From: Candidatus Colinaster equi
GTDB taxonomy: Bacteria > Bacillota > Clostridia > Lachnospirales > Lachnospiraceae
Direction of reading: 5' to 3'
DNA length: 38,830 nucleotides
Assembly (NCBI GenBank): GCA_018064425.1
Contig: JAGHVF010000073.1
Coordinates: 1-38,830 of the forward strand
Shown here: piece after piece, positions 16,184 to 25,129 of the stretch
Layout: the number at the start of each line of letters is the position of its first letter
Position numbering within the stretch: position 1 is the stretch's first letter
Notes under the pieces: model-generated
The model's database searches: none
Seen by the model: only the letters and a program-made list of their open reading frames with translations
What the model was told of the DNA's origin: nothing
Position numbers and translations under genes: made by a program

Positions 16184-17665
16184 CTAATATCTGCTCACGC
16201 AATAAACATTTATCACAAACCAAACCAGTAAGAATATTGCCTGTCCCGTCAATAATCGATGATTAATGTGTAATCTTTCCTCATCATTTATTCCGTCTTC
16301 AACACCAAGCATCACTTTTGATTTTGGAAAATTGATGATAACAAAGGCTACCGCAGCCGCCAAACATATAGCTGTTATCACAGACATAAACCCGAATATT
16401 CCCGTTTTTGCAAGATAATCATACACCTGCGGACCATATTCAAAAGTATGTCCCTGCGGTACAATATGGAACCATTCGGTAAGCGGCAATTGATTGAAGC
16501 TTACAGCTCCGCCGTATACATGCCCTTGATCATCCATATATATAAGTAACATCATAAACGAATACAGCAGTTGCAATATTGTATTAATTCTAAACTTGCC
16601 TGCATTCTTATATATAAGCAGAAAAACAAACGGATACATTACCACAATCCAATACGGTGACGGTGATGATAATGAGAAAAACAAGCCCAGTGAAACTACG
16701 CATACATATATCGATACATCTTTGTAATCATCGCTTCTCTTCAACAAATAACACCATATACATAACAATATGAACAGCACAACCAATACGGATGCCATAT
16801 AGGATTTACGAATTGCCGGAATCTCAAAATACAACATTTTATTAAAGAAATGCATCATAAAGTCGGTTTGTGTACTACCACCTTCAACACTCGTCTCAGC
16901 CGCAGAAGCAACATCCCACATTCGCATCGGTACGCATGCACTGACAGATACATATATTGCATTAATCAATTTGCGCACAATAATCTGCACCGGTATAAGA
17001 ATACATCCGACTACACAATCTCTAAGAATGTACAGTATTCTCTTTTCGACAAGCAACTCAAGCGGAATAAATGCAAACAGAATTATATATTTTACATCAA
17101 TAGCCAAAATTGACCATAAAATGAAATGTTTATGATCACCATCAAGATATGCATTATATGCTTTTAAGAAAAACCACAGATATATTGCATCTGTCTGAGC
17201 AATATGAAACAAAGGCAACGCCATAAATATGGAAGTCAGTCCCACATATATCATCCATCTGATGTTGTCATCTGCAATTCCCAATTTGCCAGCTGTCTTC
17301 TTCCATTCTTTGACCGTCAGTACAACAAAAATCATAATGCATGCCTTATAATACAACATGCAGATTACATTGCCCGGTTCAATTTCAGCAAATAAGTGCA
17401 CAATATTAACAGGTAGCACCCATATACATCCAATAATATCCTGAACAATTCCATATGCCATACTGGACAAGGCAAGCGACGAACCGCTTGATATATGAAG
17501 TAAGCCTTCATTACTCCAATAGTAATTAAGAAAGATTACCGGATTGTCCTGATAATACATATTGAAAAATATTAGCCCAAATGCTACAAATGCTAACACA
17601 ATCTCCACCTTGTTCGGCACATTTGAGCAATACCACTTACTGATTTTGTTCATCTTCTCTTTCAT
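16184..17665 (-). CDS. polytopic membrane protein, probable GT-C glycosyltransferase
   Basis: A 493-residue protein with roughly a dozen hydrophobic segments spread along its length, starting near residues 20-37 and ending with a helix at the C-terminus. The first extracytoplasmic stretch (YYQDNPVIFLNYYWSNEG) is acidic/aromatic, as in GT-C enzymes that use polyprenyl-phosphate sugars, but no decisive motif is present, so assignment rests on architecture and context. GGAGAAGAAGG upstream of the ATG supports the start. It lies 61 bp before the DPM-synthase-like GT2 gene, a likely supplier of its donor. Alternatives are an uncharacterised glycan transporter or polymerase. Confidence 0.62.
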   Translation of the reverse strand: MKEKMNKISKWYCSNVPNKVEIVLAFVAFGLIFFNMYYQDNPVIFLNYYWSNEGLLHISSGSSLALSSMAYGIVQDIIGCIWVLPVNIVHLFAEIEPGNVICMLYYKACIMIFVVLTVKEWKKTAGKLGIADDNIRWMIYVGLTSIFMALPLFHIAQTDAIYLWFFLKAYNAYLDGDHKHFILWSILAIDVKYIILFAFIPLELLVEKRILYILRDCVVGCILIPVQIIVRKLINAIYVSVSACVPMRMWDVASAAETSVEGGSTQTDFMMHFFNKMLYFEIPAIRKSYMASVLVVLFILLCIWCYLLKRSDDYKDVSIYVCVVSLGLFFSLSSPSPYWIVVMYPFVFLLIYKNAGKFRINTILQLLYSFMMLLIYMDDQGHVYGGAVSFNQLPLTEWFHIVPQGHTFEYGPQVYDYLAKTGIFGFMSVITAICLAAAVAFVIINFPKSKVMLGVEDGINDEERLHINHRLLTGQAIFLLVWFVINVYCVSRY

Positions 17666-17778
17666 AATCCTTCTTCTCCATTCGGCGTCCTTTCCAATCG
17701 ATCAGATAATGCATACACCAAGGCACGATACCATCACTGCCTGAAGAATATACCTTCATTCATTCACCTTATATCCGA

Positions 17779-19287
17779 TTAGTAGACGCATATATGCGCC
17801 ACATCTTTAACTATCACAACCTGATCTTCATCGAATTCATTCCAGTCTTGCGATTCAAACATCTGCTTAATCTCCGGGTCCTGGTCAAGAATGTAGAAGT
17901 TCCTTCCAAGATAGTAATTGACACTTGTGTAGTGACTCCAGATTCTTCTAAGTGACCTGACAGATGTATCCGAATAGTATGTTATACAATCCCAGTAATC
18001 CGAAGAATTCTCATCATAGTAGAATACGACTCCATTCACCTGGATTCCCGTATTCTGTTCGTATTCATCTATTATATGCCCAATGCTTACTATCTCATCC
18101 CGATCAAGACGATTACCCTCATACCTCTGTCCGAATATAATCGTGAAGCTTACTAGCTCCATCAACAACAGTACAACGCCGCATGCACAGGCTATATATC
18201 CAATAATACGCTCAAAAAAAGTTCCCGACTTACTATCTGATACAGTCCCATCTCCAAGCAGCATATGCAGAACAACAGCCCCCGGAAGCACGCCTAATGG
18301 ATAACTTACTCTGGCAACAGCCCTACCAATCACATATAGCACGAACTGAAGAAGCATTACTATCACGAATATATATATTACATATGCAAGATTAAGAAGC
18401 ACACTTCCTGACTCATTATGTCTCGCTGTCAGTACAGCACGCACACAAGCAAGTAAGCCAAGTACTATGACAATGACACACCATACATGCGCCGGCATGA
18501 CAACATCAAGAATTCCATCTGTGTCCTTCATAATGTCAATCATTCCTGTTAATGCAATCTTAAGCGATTCCCCAAATGTCTCACCCATCAGTTCGACTCT
18601 GTCACTATGAAAAGCAAATGCCATCATAAAGAACGATGCTGCATTGACAAATACGTATTCTATACAGGCTTCAACATTATATCTTATAAGTGTTCGTATG
18701 CTTCCCTTAGAATAATAGATAAAAAATGGAAGAAGTATTCCGACAAATGCACCCGGTACAGCCTGATAGCACAGCTGTGCAAGGCAAAGAAAAACTGTAC
18801 TCCATGCAATATCCTTGACACTTCCTCCGTCCATTCTGTCTGCAAAGAACTTAACAGCTATTACTGTAAAAAGAATACCACTGCAGAAACCAAAAGCTTC
18901 CAAAAATAGAAAGTAATCAATAATAAACACATTGATAAGCAACATCGGTGCAATCAGAAGTGACCAATATCCAATATGTCTGTATAACAGCTCCGCCAGA
19001 ATATATATGGCCACACAAAGCGTAATCATACCACCCCAGTATAGAATGTAAAATGTTACATCCGCAGCAGCACCTGTCATTGCAAACAGCATATATAATC
19101 CCGCTGTAACAAGCCTTCCGTTGTCAAGTGCCATATGAAGTGTTGTATTGGCATAACCGCTGTCAAACGTAGCAAATGTATCCGTTGCAAAGTTAAGTCT
19201 GTGACCTGCAAAAAAGAATACCATCGTATAGACGACCGCTGCACACAATAACACTATTCTTATATTATTATCAATCCACTTTCTCAA
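17779..19287 (-). CDS. GtrII-like membrane glucosyltransferase
   Basis: A 502-residue polytopic protein. The first loop (ATFDSGYANTTLHMALDNGRLV) with the D-N-G-R signature, followed by alternating hydrophobic helices and a C-terminal soluble domain of about 95 residues (QRYEGNRLDRDEI onward), resembles the GtrII family, which adds side-chain sugars to surface glycans from a polyprenyl-phosphate donor outside the membrane. The start is a TTG at 19287 with a weak GGG seven bases upstream; no ATG or GTG lies between it and the preceding in-frame stop, and starting at the next ATG would remove the first helix. An extended -10 promoter lies at 19353-19381. Confidence 0.72.
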   Translation of the reverse strand: MRKWIDNNIRIVLLCAAVVYTMVFFFAGHRLNFATDTFATFDSGYANTTLHMALDNGRLVTAGLYMLFAMTGAAADVTFYILYWGGMITLCVAIYILAELLYRHIGYWSLLIAPMLLINVFIIDYFLFLEAFGFCSGILFTVIAVKFFADRMDGGSVKDIAWSTVFLCLAQLCYQAVPGAFVGILLPFFIYYSKGSIRTLIRYNVEACIEYVFVNAASFFMMAFAFHSDRVELMGETFGESLKIALTGMIDIMKDTDGILDVVMPAHVWCVIVIVLGLLACVRAVLTARHNESGSVLLNLAYVIYIFVIVMLLQFVLYVIGRAVARVSYPLGVLPGAVVLHMLLGDGTVSDSKSGTFFERIIGYIACACGVVLLLMELVSFTIIFGQRYEGNRLDRDEIVSIGHIIDEYEQNTGIQVNGVVFYYDENSSDYWDCITYYSDTSVRSLRRIWSHYTSVNYYLGRNFYILDQDPEIKQMFESQDWNEFDEDQVVIVKDVAHICVY

Positions 19288-19352
19288 TACTATACCCGTA
19301 CCACTCTTCGTATTATTTTAATGAGCCGAACCACCAAGTCCGACTCTGTAGT

Positions 19353-19381
19353 ATTATATCACATATTAACAGCCTAGATAA
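19353..19381 (-). promoter_or_regulatory. extended -10 promoter for the GtrII-to-ligase genes
   Basis: On the minus strand TATAAT (19358-19353) is preceded by TGA, forming a TGnTATAAT extended -10, with TTATCT (19381-19376) 17 bp upstream as a weak -35. The predicted start is near 19346, about 59 nt before the TTG start, so the five genes to the left can be transcribed apart from the MBOAT gene. Confidence 0.6.
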
Positions 19382-19435
19382 TCGCTTTGGTCATTTTTGC
19401 CGAAGTACGCATGAAACTTAACTATTTACATACTC

Positions 19436-20902
19436 TCAGAATTGAAAATATATAAACCGTGTCTGCGTATAATCATTGCCATATACTCCCCATGAAATAA
19501 TCACATAGAGCATCAGCACATAAAAAAGCCATCTGTACACAATCTGCCAAGAAGCGATTGCACGGTATAGATTACCTCCGCTCTTCTCATAACGGTCACA
19601 CAATATCAGGATAATTATCGATATTAAGATAATTGCAAGAGTCTGCATTGATCCAAAGGTATCATAACAATTCTGAGATAAGAACCAGGTAAGTCTGAAT
19701 TCACTCACCATTTTGCGAGTCATCCCAATTGCTGCACCGAAAGAATCTGCTCTGAAGAATAGCCATGCATAATCAACCAATGCAAATGTTAACAAGCCTT
19801 TGAATAATTTATACATCTTTGTGTTTCTGTCTATTTTGAGCTTATCACACAGTTTAGCACATGTAGGGGCAAGCAAGCTTTCAAGCACAAGAAATAATCC
19901 GTTAAGTCCACCCCAAACGACATATTTTGCACTTGCACCATGCCACAATCCTGACACAAGGAATACAATCATCATATTGACCAATTTGCGCAACTGTCCT
20001 TTTCTGTTACCGCCTAGCGGAATATACAAATAGTCGGTAAACCAAGACGTAAGCGATATATGCCAATTTCTCCAAAATTCCTTTACACTGGTTGAAAGAT
20101 ATGGTTGTCGGAAGTTCTTCATCAGCTTAATCCCAAATACTTCCGCAATACCTATTGCAATAGTAGTATATCCGTGAAAGTCACAATATATCTGTATTCC
20201 GTATAATACTATTGCCAGACATAACATCATACCTGTCTTTTCTTCCCATCCGGTCAATACTCCGTCTACCACTATACCGATGTTATCCGCAACCACCATT
20301 TTTAGGAACAAACCATAGGCAATATGGAACAATCCCTCTTTACATACATCAATATCTATATGCGTAATACCATTTATCTGGTTAAGCAAACTTCCTGCCC
20401 TTGCGATTGGTCCGGAACTGATTTGCGGAAAAAACGACAAAAACAATGCATAGGATACAATGTTTTTCTCTGCACTAATCTGACCTCTATAGATATCTAC
20501 CAAATATCCGACCGCCTGCAAGGTGAAAAATGACAGACCAAGCGGTGCCACAAGTTCAAGCGCCGGCAGAGACGAACCTATGAATCTGTTCCCGATGTTC
20601 AAAAACATATCAAGATACTTTAGTACAAAAAGCATCCCAATACATACCACCACGCCTATTGCAACATGGATTTTTGCCCTGTTCTTTTTTCCGTCACTGC
20701 ATTTTTTCTCAATATTTCTTCCGCAAATATAAGTAATAATAATTGCACCGAGCAGATACAATATATTCTGTATCCCATTCCACGCATAGAATGTAAAACT
20801 CGCAATAAGAAGCCAATATTTTCTTGCCTTAAGCGGAATAAGGACATATACTAAAAAGACGATAATAATGAAAATAAGAAAGTTAAGTGAATTAAAAATC
20901 AT
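19436..20902 (-). CDS. MBOAT-family O-acyltransferase (AlgI/DltB-like)
   Basis: A 488-residue polytopic membrane protein expected to move an acyl group across or at the membrane onto a surface polymer. Seen: FFPQISSGPIARA, YCDFHGYTTIAIG, NFRQPYLSTSVKEFWRNWHISLTSWF, and the catalytic-type V-S-G-L-W-H-G-A motif, in the order typical of AlgI-like proteins, with about ten or more hydrophobic helices. The ATG at 20902 has AGGAG five bases upstream and is chosen over a TTG seven codons earlier. It is divergent from the SGNH-type gene whose product is the usual sort of partner in such acylation systems. Acyl group and acceptor are unknown. Confidence 0.93.
   Translation of the reverse strand: MIFNSLNFLIFIIIVFLVYVLIPLKARKYWLLIASFTFYAWNGIQNILYLLGAIIITYICGRNIEKKCSDGKKNRAKIHVAIGVVVCIGMLFVLKYLDMFLNIGNRFIGSSLPALELVAPLGLSFFTLQAVGYLVDIYRGQISAEKNIVSYALFLSFFPQISSGPIARAGSLLNQINGITHIDIDVCKEGLFHIAYGLFLKMVVADNIGIVVDGVLTGWEEKTGMMLCLAIVLYGIQIYCDFHGYTTIAIGIAEVFGIKLMKNFRQPYLSTSVKEFWRNWHISLTSWFTDYLYIPLGGNRKGQLRKLVNMMIVFLVSGLWHGASAKYVVWGGLNGLFLVLESLLAPTCAKLCDKLKIDRNTKMYKLFKGLLTFALVDYAWLFFRADSFGAAIGMTRKMVSEFRLTWFLSQNCYDTFGSMQTLAIILISIIILILCDRYEKSGGNLYRAIASWQIVYRWLFYVLMLYVIISWGVYGNDYTQTRFIYFQF
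20824..20852 (+). promoter_or_regulatory. candidate promoter for the SGNH-type gene, inside the MBOAT coding sequence
   Basis: TTGCCT (20824-20829), a 17-bp spacer and TATACT (20847-20852) on the plus strand predict a start near 20859. It lies within the first 80 bp of the oppositely oriented MBOAT gene, the only nearby place a plus-strand promoter for this isolated gene could lie. Confidence 0.45.
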
Positions 20903-20912
20903 ATATACTCCT

Positions 20913-21851
20913 ATGAATAACAAAGAAAATCATTCAACTTCATATAAACGTTTCTTCATTAAGCTTATTGTATTTGCCGCTATGTTGATTATGCTGTTCT
21001 TTTGCATTTTTCCACAATACGAAGGCACATTAACCGGTAGTCTTATGTCAAAAGTTCAAAGACTAAAAGAAATAGACGAACCCAAAATTGTACTGATTGG
21101 CAATTCCAATCTGCTATACGGAATTGATAGCTCCATGTTGGAAGCAGAATACAATATGCCTGTTGTCAATATGGGCTTGCACGGCGGTCTCGGCAATCTT
21201 TTCCATGAACGTATGATGGGTCTCAATGTTCATGAAGGTGACATATACATTGTCTGTCATACCACTTATTGGGACCTCAACGAACTTACCGATCCGGTGC
21301 TTACCTGGGTTACCGTAGAAGAACATCCAGCATTATGGAAGCTAATTGAGCCTTCTGATTTGTCGGCTATGTACAAAGCATTTCCAACATATATTAAGCA
21401 TGGCATTACTCACTACAATAACGGGGAAGACCTACACGAAGACACCATATCAAATATCAACACATATGGTGATTTTAACACATATCGCCCAAACGGTGAA
21501 TTCAGCTCTGACGAGTTTATCTATGCATCACCTATAAATGATGAACAAGTTGAACGACTCAACGATTGGAATGAATATTTAGCTGCTCACGGAGCCACAT
21601 TACTTGTTGCCGGCTATCCCATACTTGATTATGAGAACACCGACGATTACAGTACATTTGCACAATTCGAAGATGAATTAAGCGATAGACTTGAATGTCC
21701 ATGCATATCACACTACGAAGATTACCTCTTTAGTCCGAACTATTTCTCCGACTATTATCTTCACCTGACAACAGACGGTGCCAAGAAGCGTACAGCACAA
21801 TTAATAACTGATATAAATAATTGGCAATCGACGCAAAACAACAAGCCGTAA
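20913..21851 (+). CDS. membrane-anchored SGNH/DltD-like protein, probable partner of the MBOAT acyltransferase
   Basis: A 312-residue protein with a basic cytoplasmic start, one membrane helix (about residues 14-33) and an extracytoplasmic domain. The segment K-I-V-L-I-G-N-S-N-L-L-Y-G (Ser65) resembles block I of SGNH/DltD-like proteins, and the D-Y-Y-L-H-L-T-T-D-G segment (Asp280, His284) the C-terminal Asp/His block, with one extra residue between Asp and His compared with the common D-x2-H. It may complete acyl transfer to the glycan. The start is uncertain: ATG 20913 is only 10 bp from the MBOAT start, while an in-frame ATG at 20868 would overlap that gene by 35 bp; neither has a clear ribosome binding site. 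It is the only plus-strand gene in the glycan region. Confidence 0.8.
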   Translation: MNNKENHSTSYKRFFIKLIVFAAMLIMLFFCIFPQYEGTLTGSLMSKVQRLKEIDEPKIVLIGNSNLLYGIDSSMLEAEYNMPVVNMGLHGGLGNLFHERMMGLNVHEGDIYIVCHTTYWDLNELTDPVLTWVTVEEHPALWKLIEPSDLSAMYKAFPTYIKHGITHYNNGEDLHEDTISNINTYGDFNTYRPNGEFSSDEFIYASPINDEQVERLNDWNEYLAAHGATLLVAGYPILDYENTDDYSTFAQFEDELSDRLECPCISHYEDYLFSPNYFSDYYLHLTTDGAKKRTAQLITDINNWQSTQNNKP

Positions 21852-21868
21852 AAGGCTTGTTGTTTTTT
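21835..21868. terminator. bidirectional terminator between convergent genes
   Basis: AAAACAACAAGCC (21835-21847) pairs perfectly with GGCTTGTTGTTTT (21854-21866) around a six-base loop, giving a 13-bp stem with A-rich left and T-rich right ends. The SGNH gene's stop codon lies in the loop and the aminotransferase stop is just right of the stem, so it can end both units. Confidence 0.88.
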
Positions 21869-22978
21869 CTAAACTGCATATTTTGAAATACATTCACATA
21901 TTCTGTCTACAACATCAAGTTGCATATCAGGATATATCGGCAACGTCAATATATTCTTTGATGCATCGAGTGCTACCGGAGTAGCATTCACATCATATCT
22001 TCCCTCATAACAATCAAATGCAGACGTAAGCGGATAAAAATACTTACGTGCATAAATATCATATTCCTTGAGATGCTCCCACAACTCATCTCTGTTATGT
22101 CCATAAGCTGTAGCATCAATATAGACCGGCAGATATGCATAATTGTGTTTTACATCCTTCTGTTCATTACACATCTTCACACCGTTAACATCAGCTAACA
22201 ACTCTCTGTATCTATCTGTAAGCACTTTACGTTTTGCAATTGAATCATCCACATGTCGAAGATTACAAAGTCCCATTGCTGCCTGGAACTCGTTCATTTT
22301 GGCATTGGCTCCTATTCCGTCAACAACTTCCTCATTCTTTATTCCAAAATTCTTAAGCTGATACATACGCTTGCCCAATGCTTCATCACTATGACATATC
22401 GCTCCGCCTTCAATAGTGTTATATACTTTAGTTGCATGGAAGCTTAACATTGAAGCATCACCGTAAGCACATATACCTTGGCCTTTGTATTCTACTCCAA
22501 ATGCATGAGCTGCATCATAGATTACTTTTAGATTGTGTTTCTTTGCAATCTTATCTATCGCCTCAACATCGCAAATATTACCATATACATGTACCGGCAC
22601 AATGGCACATGTCTTATCAGTAATAAGCGACTCTATCTTATTCACATCAATAGTATAATCATCTGCATTTATATCGCAAAACACAGGTGTAAGTCCATTA
22701 CGAACAATCGCATGTGTAGTAGATGCAAAAGTAAATGGAGTTGTAATCACTTCACCTTCCAGGTTCATCGCCTGCAGTAGCAATTCAAGAGCCATATGAC
22801 CATTGGAGAAAAGTGACATTTTATCGACTTTCAAATATTCACTCAGTTTTGCCTCAAGCTCATTATGCTTTGCGCCCATATTGGTCAGCCAATGGCTGTC
22901 CCAAATATCACGTATCTCTTCCACATATTCATCAAACTCAGGCAATACAGCCCTCGTTACCAATACTTTCTCGCTCAT
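21869..22978 (-). CDS. DegT/DnrJ/EryC1/StrS-family sugar aminotransferase
   Basis: A 369-residue PLP-dependent enzyme that converts a keto group of a nucleotide sugar to an amine. The internal aldimine lysine is Lys184 in S-F-H-A-T-K-V-Y-N-T-I-E-G-G-A, Asp155 (Y-D-A-A-H-A-F-G) would contact the pyridine nitrogen, and S-N-G-H-M-A-L-E (about 58-65) forms the phosphate-binding region. Length and motif order are normal. GAGGAG nine bases before the ATG is a strong ribosome binding site. It is the last gene of the right block. The substrate is probably a dTDP- or UDP-deoxyketosugar, but position and stereochemistry cannot be read. A hexapeptide acyltransferase and an epimerase in the same block could act on the same sugar. 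Confidence 0.93.
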   Translation of the reverse strand: MSEKVLVTRAVLPEFDEYVEEIRDIWDSHWLTNMGAKHNELEAKLSEYLKVDKMSLFSNGHMALELLLQAMNLEGEVITTPFTFASTTHAIVRNGLTPVFCDINADDYTIDVNKIESLITDKTCAIVPVHVYGNICDVEAIDKIAKKHNLKVIYDAAHAFGVEYKGQGICAYGDASMLSFHATKVYNTIEGGAICHSDEALGKRMYQLKNFGIKNEEVVDGIGANAKMNEFQAAMGLCNLRHVDDSIAKRKVLTDRYRELLADVNGVKMCNEQKDVKHNYAYLPVYIDATAYGHNRDELWEHLKEYDIYARKYFYPLTSAFDCYEGRYDVNATPVALDASKNILTLPIYPDMQLDVVDRICECISKYAV

Positions 22979-23014
22979 CTATTATTGCTCCTCATATATT
23001 GTCATATGACACTA

Positions 23015-25114
23015 TTACATCGCTCCCGTTACAGCGTGTAACGTCCAACCTCTGTAATTATATTCCGTTTCACCGCATACCTCAAGTTCATCACATAAGT
23101 TCTTAGCCTGTGGTTGAATATCATCATTTATATATATTATCGTATATACTCTGTCTTCACTTGCCGTTGCATTATTTACACAATCCTTTAAGTATTCATC
23201 AATCTGTGCCATGCTTGCGTTCTTACCCGTCATGCACACTTGAATCGGTGTATATGCAGTTATATCCTCGTATCCATCAAATTTCTCACTGCCATATACA
23301 TAATCCTGAATCGCGTCGGTTGCCGCCTGATGTCTTACACCCTTCTTATCATCCCAATACTCTGTTTGATAATATACGTCATCAACCCTGACGCCATAAT
23401 ATGCAGTACCATCAAAATAGTATTCACTGTCACCAACATTGGGCATAATTACTGTCGAGCCGTTTTCTACGGCTTCGGCAAATGCTTCGTTCATAACATG
23501 CTCAAGTCCCAGCATCTGCTTATTATATATAGATCCGTCTCCCAAAGGTGCTTCCATTGTACGAATCAAACGTCTCGTGCCAACATTGACACTATCCATT
23601 ACGCCAAGTGACACCATATCAATCGTTACATACATTGATACAAGCATAAGTCCGGCCAATATGACCGCTACACCTTGCCATAAATGATGACTAACAGGCG
23701 ATAACAATCGTACTACTACCACCAATGCCACAATATATAATGTCCAAGGAACTGCATCTACATATCTTGGATGATTTACCGTTTTGAAAAGACACGAGAA
23801 ACATGTTGCACACAATGTTCCCAAAAGAATCGGAACCAGCCATTCGCAATCTGCCACATGCAATCTGCTTTTTACTATCGCACATACTATGCCAAGTACA
23901 ATCAATACGACAAAGAGCCAGCCAAAATTGAGCACATATAGGCATTTCAGCTTTTCAATAACATAATCAACATCCCAAACAAGGCCGCCATCTCCCGCAG
24001 ACCATGGACCCAATAATTTGTATGTTAGTATCCATATAATTAGCGGAAGCGCCAAGTAATAGTTTTTGGCAGACGTTAATGCATACACAATGACATTTTT
24101 ACGTTCCGCATTTCTTTTTGTATGCACGTACTTTACTATCTCAACAATGAATTGACCAAGAACACATCCTGCATAAAATATGACGGCAGGTTCTTTCGTG
24201 AACACAAATATACATCCGGCAACACATGTCAATCCCCACTCATTGGTCAACAAATAATATACAAACATTGGAGCAAAGCACATAAGATAATAGTCAAGAC
24301 TGTAATAATTCACCATTCCCAAGTAGAACGGCGAAAATGCACATACCGATGATAAAAGCCCCAACTGCCATCCGGTAAGGCGGATATTACCATATTTTTC
24401 AAGCAGATATTGCATCATCTTGTACGAATATACAATCATTATCACCAATGCGAAGAAATTACACAATTGTAATGCCCACATAACGGCATGCGTAATGGCT
24501 GCAACACTGCCGACAATCACACCAAAGCTTTGCGCAATATGCCCATAGATAGCCGTCGAACTAATGGAACACACATTTATATTATGTGCCGACATATAGT
24601 ATAAGAATCCATCCCATTTGAATTGTCTCCAATTAGCATCGTATGTCAGCAAACATGCAATAACAATCAAAACAATCAGACCAATATAATCTCTTGCACG
24701 TCTTTTCTCGATAACAGGAACGACAGTCTTTGTACGCCGACGCATTATCACTCCCGACACTGTGACGCACATCCATATTACATTGGCTATTAGCATACAT
24801 ATCGACTGTATACCATTAAATGCTCTTACTTGTGCTAAAAGCAACACGCTGTTAAAAACAAGTAGCGCAATATTAATCCTATCAATTTGCTCTTTTTTCG
24901 CAGTTACCAATGGATTATGAGTAGACATACGCTTGCTCAGCCCGATAAACAGTACATTATCGTATAACATACCCAGTATTCCCCGCCATAACAGTGCCCC
25001 CGCAACCGAGCAAATTACACTTGCTATAGCTGCTGCCACACTCTTATATGCAATCGTCATAAATGCCCATGCAAAATATTCAATTAGTAATATGACAATT
25101 CCCACATACTGCAT
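23015..25114 (-). CDS. large polytopic membrane protein, probable GT-C-type glycosyltransferase
   Basis: A 699-residue protein with about a dozen hydrophobic segments from the N-terminus to about residue 520, then a soluble, probably extracytoplasmic C-terminal domain of some 170 residues. Charged cytoplasmic loops include RRRTKTVV and HTKRNAERKN. One extracytoplasmic loop reads DANWRQFKWDGFLYY, an acidic-aromatic pattern seen in GT-C enzymes, but I see no family-defining motif, so function is inferred from architecture and its place among glycosyltransferase genes. AGGAAC lies about 11 bases before the ATG. It is 37 bp upstream of the aminotransferase gene and 16 bp downstream of the GT-D-like gene. 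Confidence 0.6.
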   Translation of the reverse strand: MQYVGIVILLIEYFAWAFMTIAYKSVAAAIASVICSVAGALLWRGILGMLYDNVLFIGLSKRMSTHNPLVTAKKEQIDRINIALLVFNSVLLLAQVRAFNGIQSICMLIANVIWMCVTVSGVIMRRRTKTVVPVIEKRRARDYIGLIVLIVIACLLTYDANWRQFKWDGFLYYMSAHNINVCSISSTAIYGHIAQSFGVIVGSVAAITHAVMWALQLCNFFALVIMIVYSYKMMQYLLEKYGNIRLTGWQLGLLSSVCAFSPFYLGMVNYYSLDYYLMCFAPMFVYYLLTNEWGLTCVAGCIFVFTKEPAVIFYAGCVLGQFIVEIVKYVHTKRNAERKNVIVYALTSAKNYYLALPLIIWILTYKLLGPWSAGDGGLVWDVDYVIEKLKCLYVLNFGWLFVVLIVLGIVCAIVKSRLHVADCEWLVPILLGTLCATCFSCLFKTVNHPRYVDAVPWTLYIVALVVVVRLLSPVSHHLWQGVAVILAGLMLVSMYVTIDMVSLGVMDSVNVGTRRLIRTMEAPLGDGSIYNKQMLGLEHVMNEAFAEAVENGSTVIMPNVGDSEYYFDGTAYYGVRVDDVYYQTEYWDDKKGVRHQAATDAIQDYVYGSEKFDGYEDITAYTPIQVCMTGKNASMAQIDEYLKDCVNNATASEDRVYTIIYINDDIQPQAKNLCDELEVCGETEYNYRGWTLHAVTGAM

Positions 25115-25129
25115 ATTCTTGTCTTGTTC

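Noticed and set aside
20903-20923. TTG start seven codons upstream for the MBOAT protein
   Set aside because: The AGGAG ribosome binding site falls inside this extension and points to the ATG at 20902.
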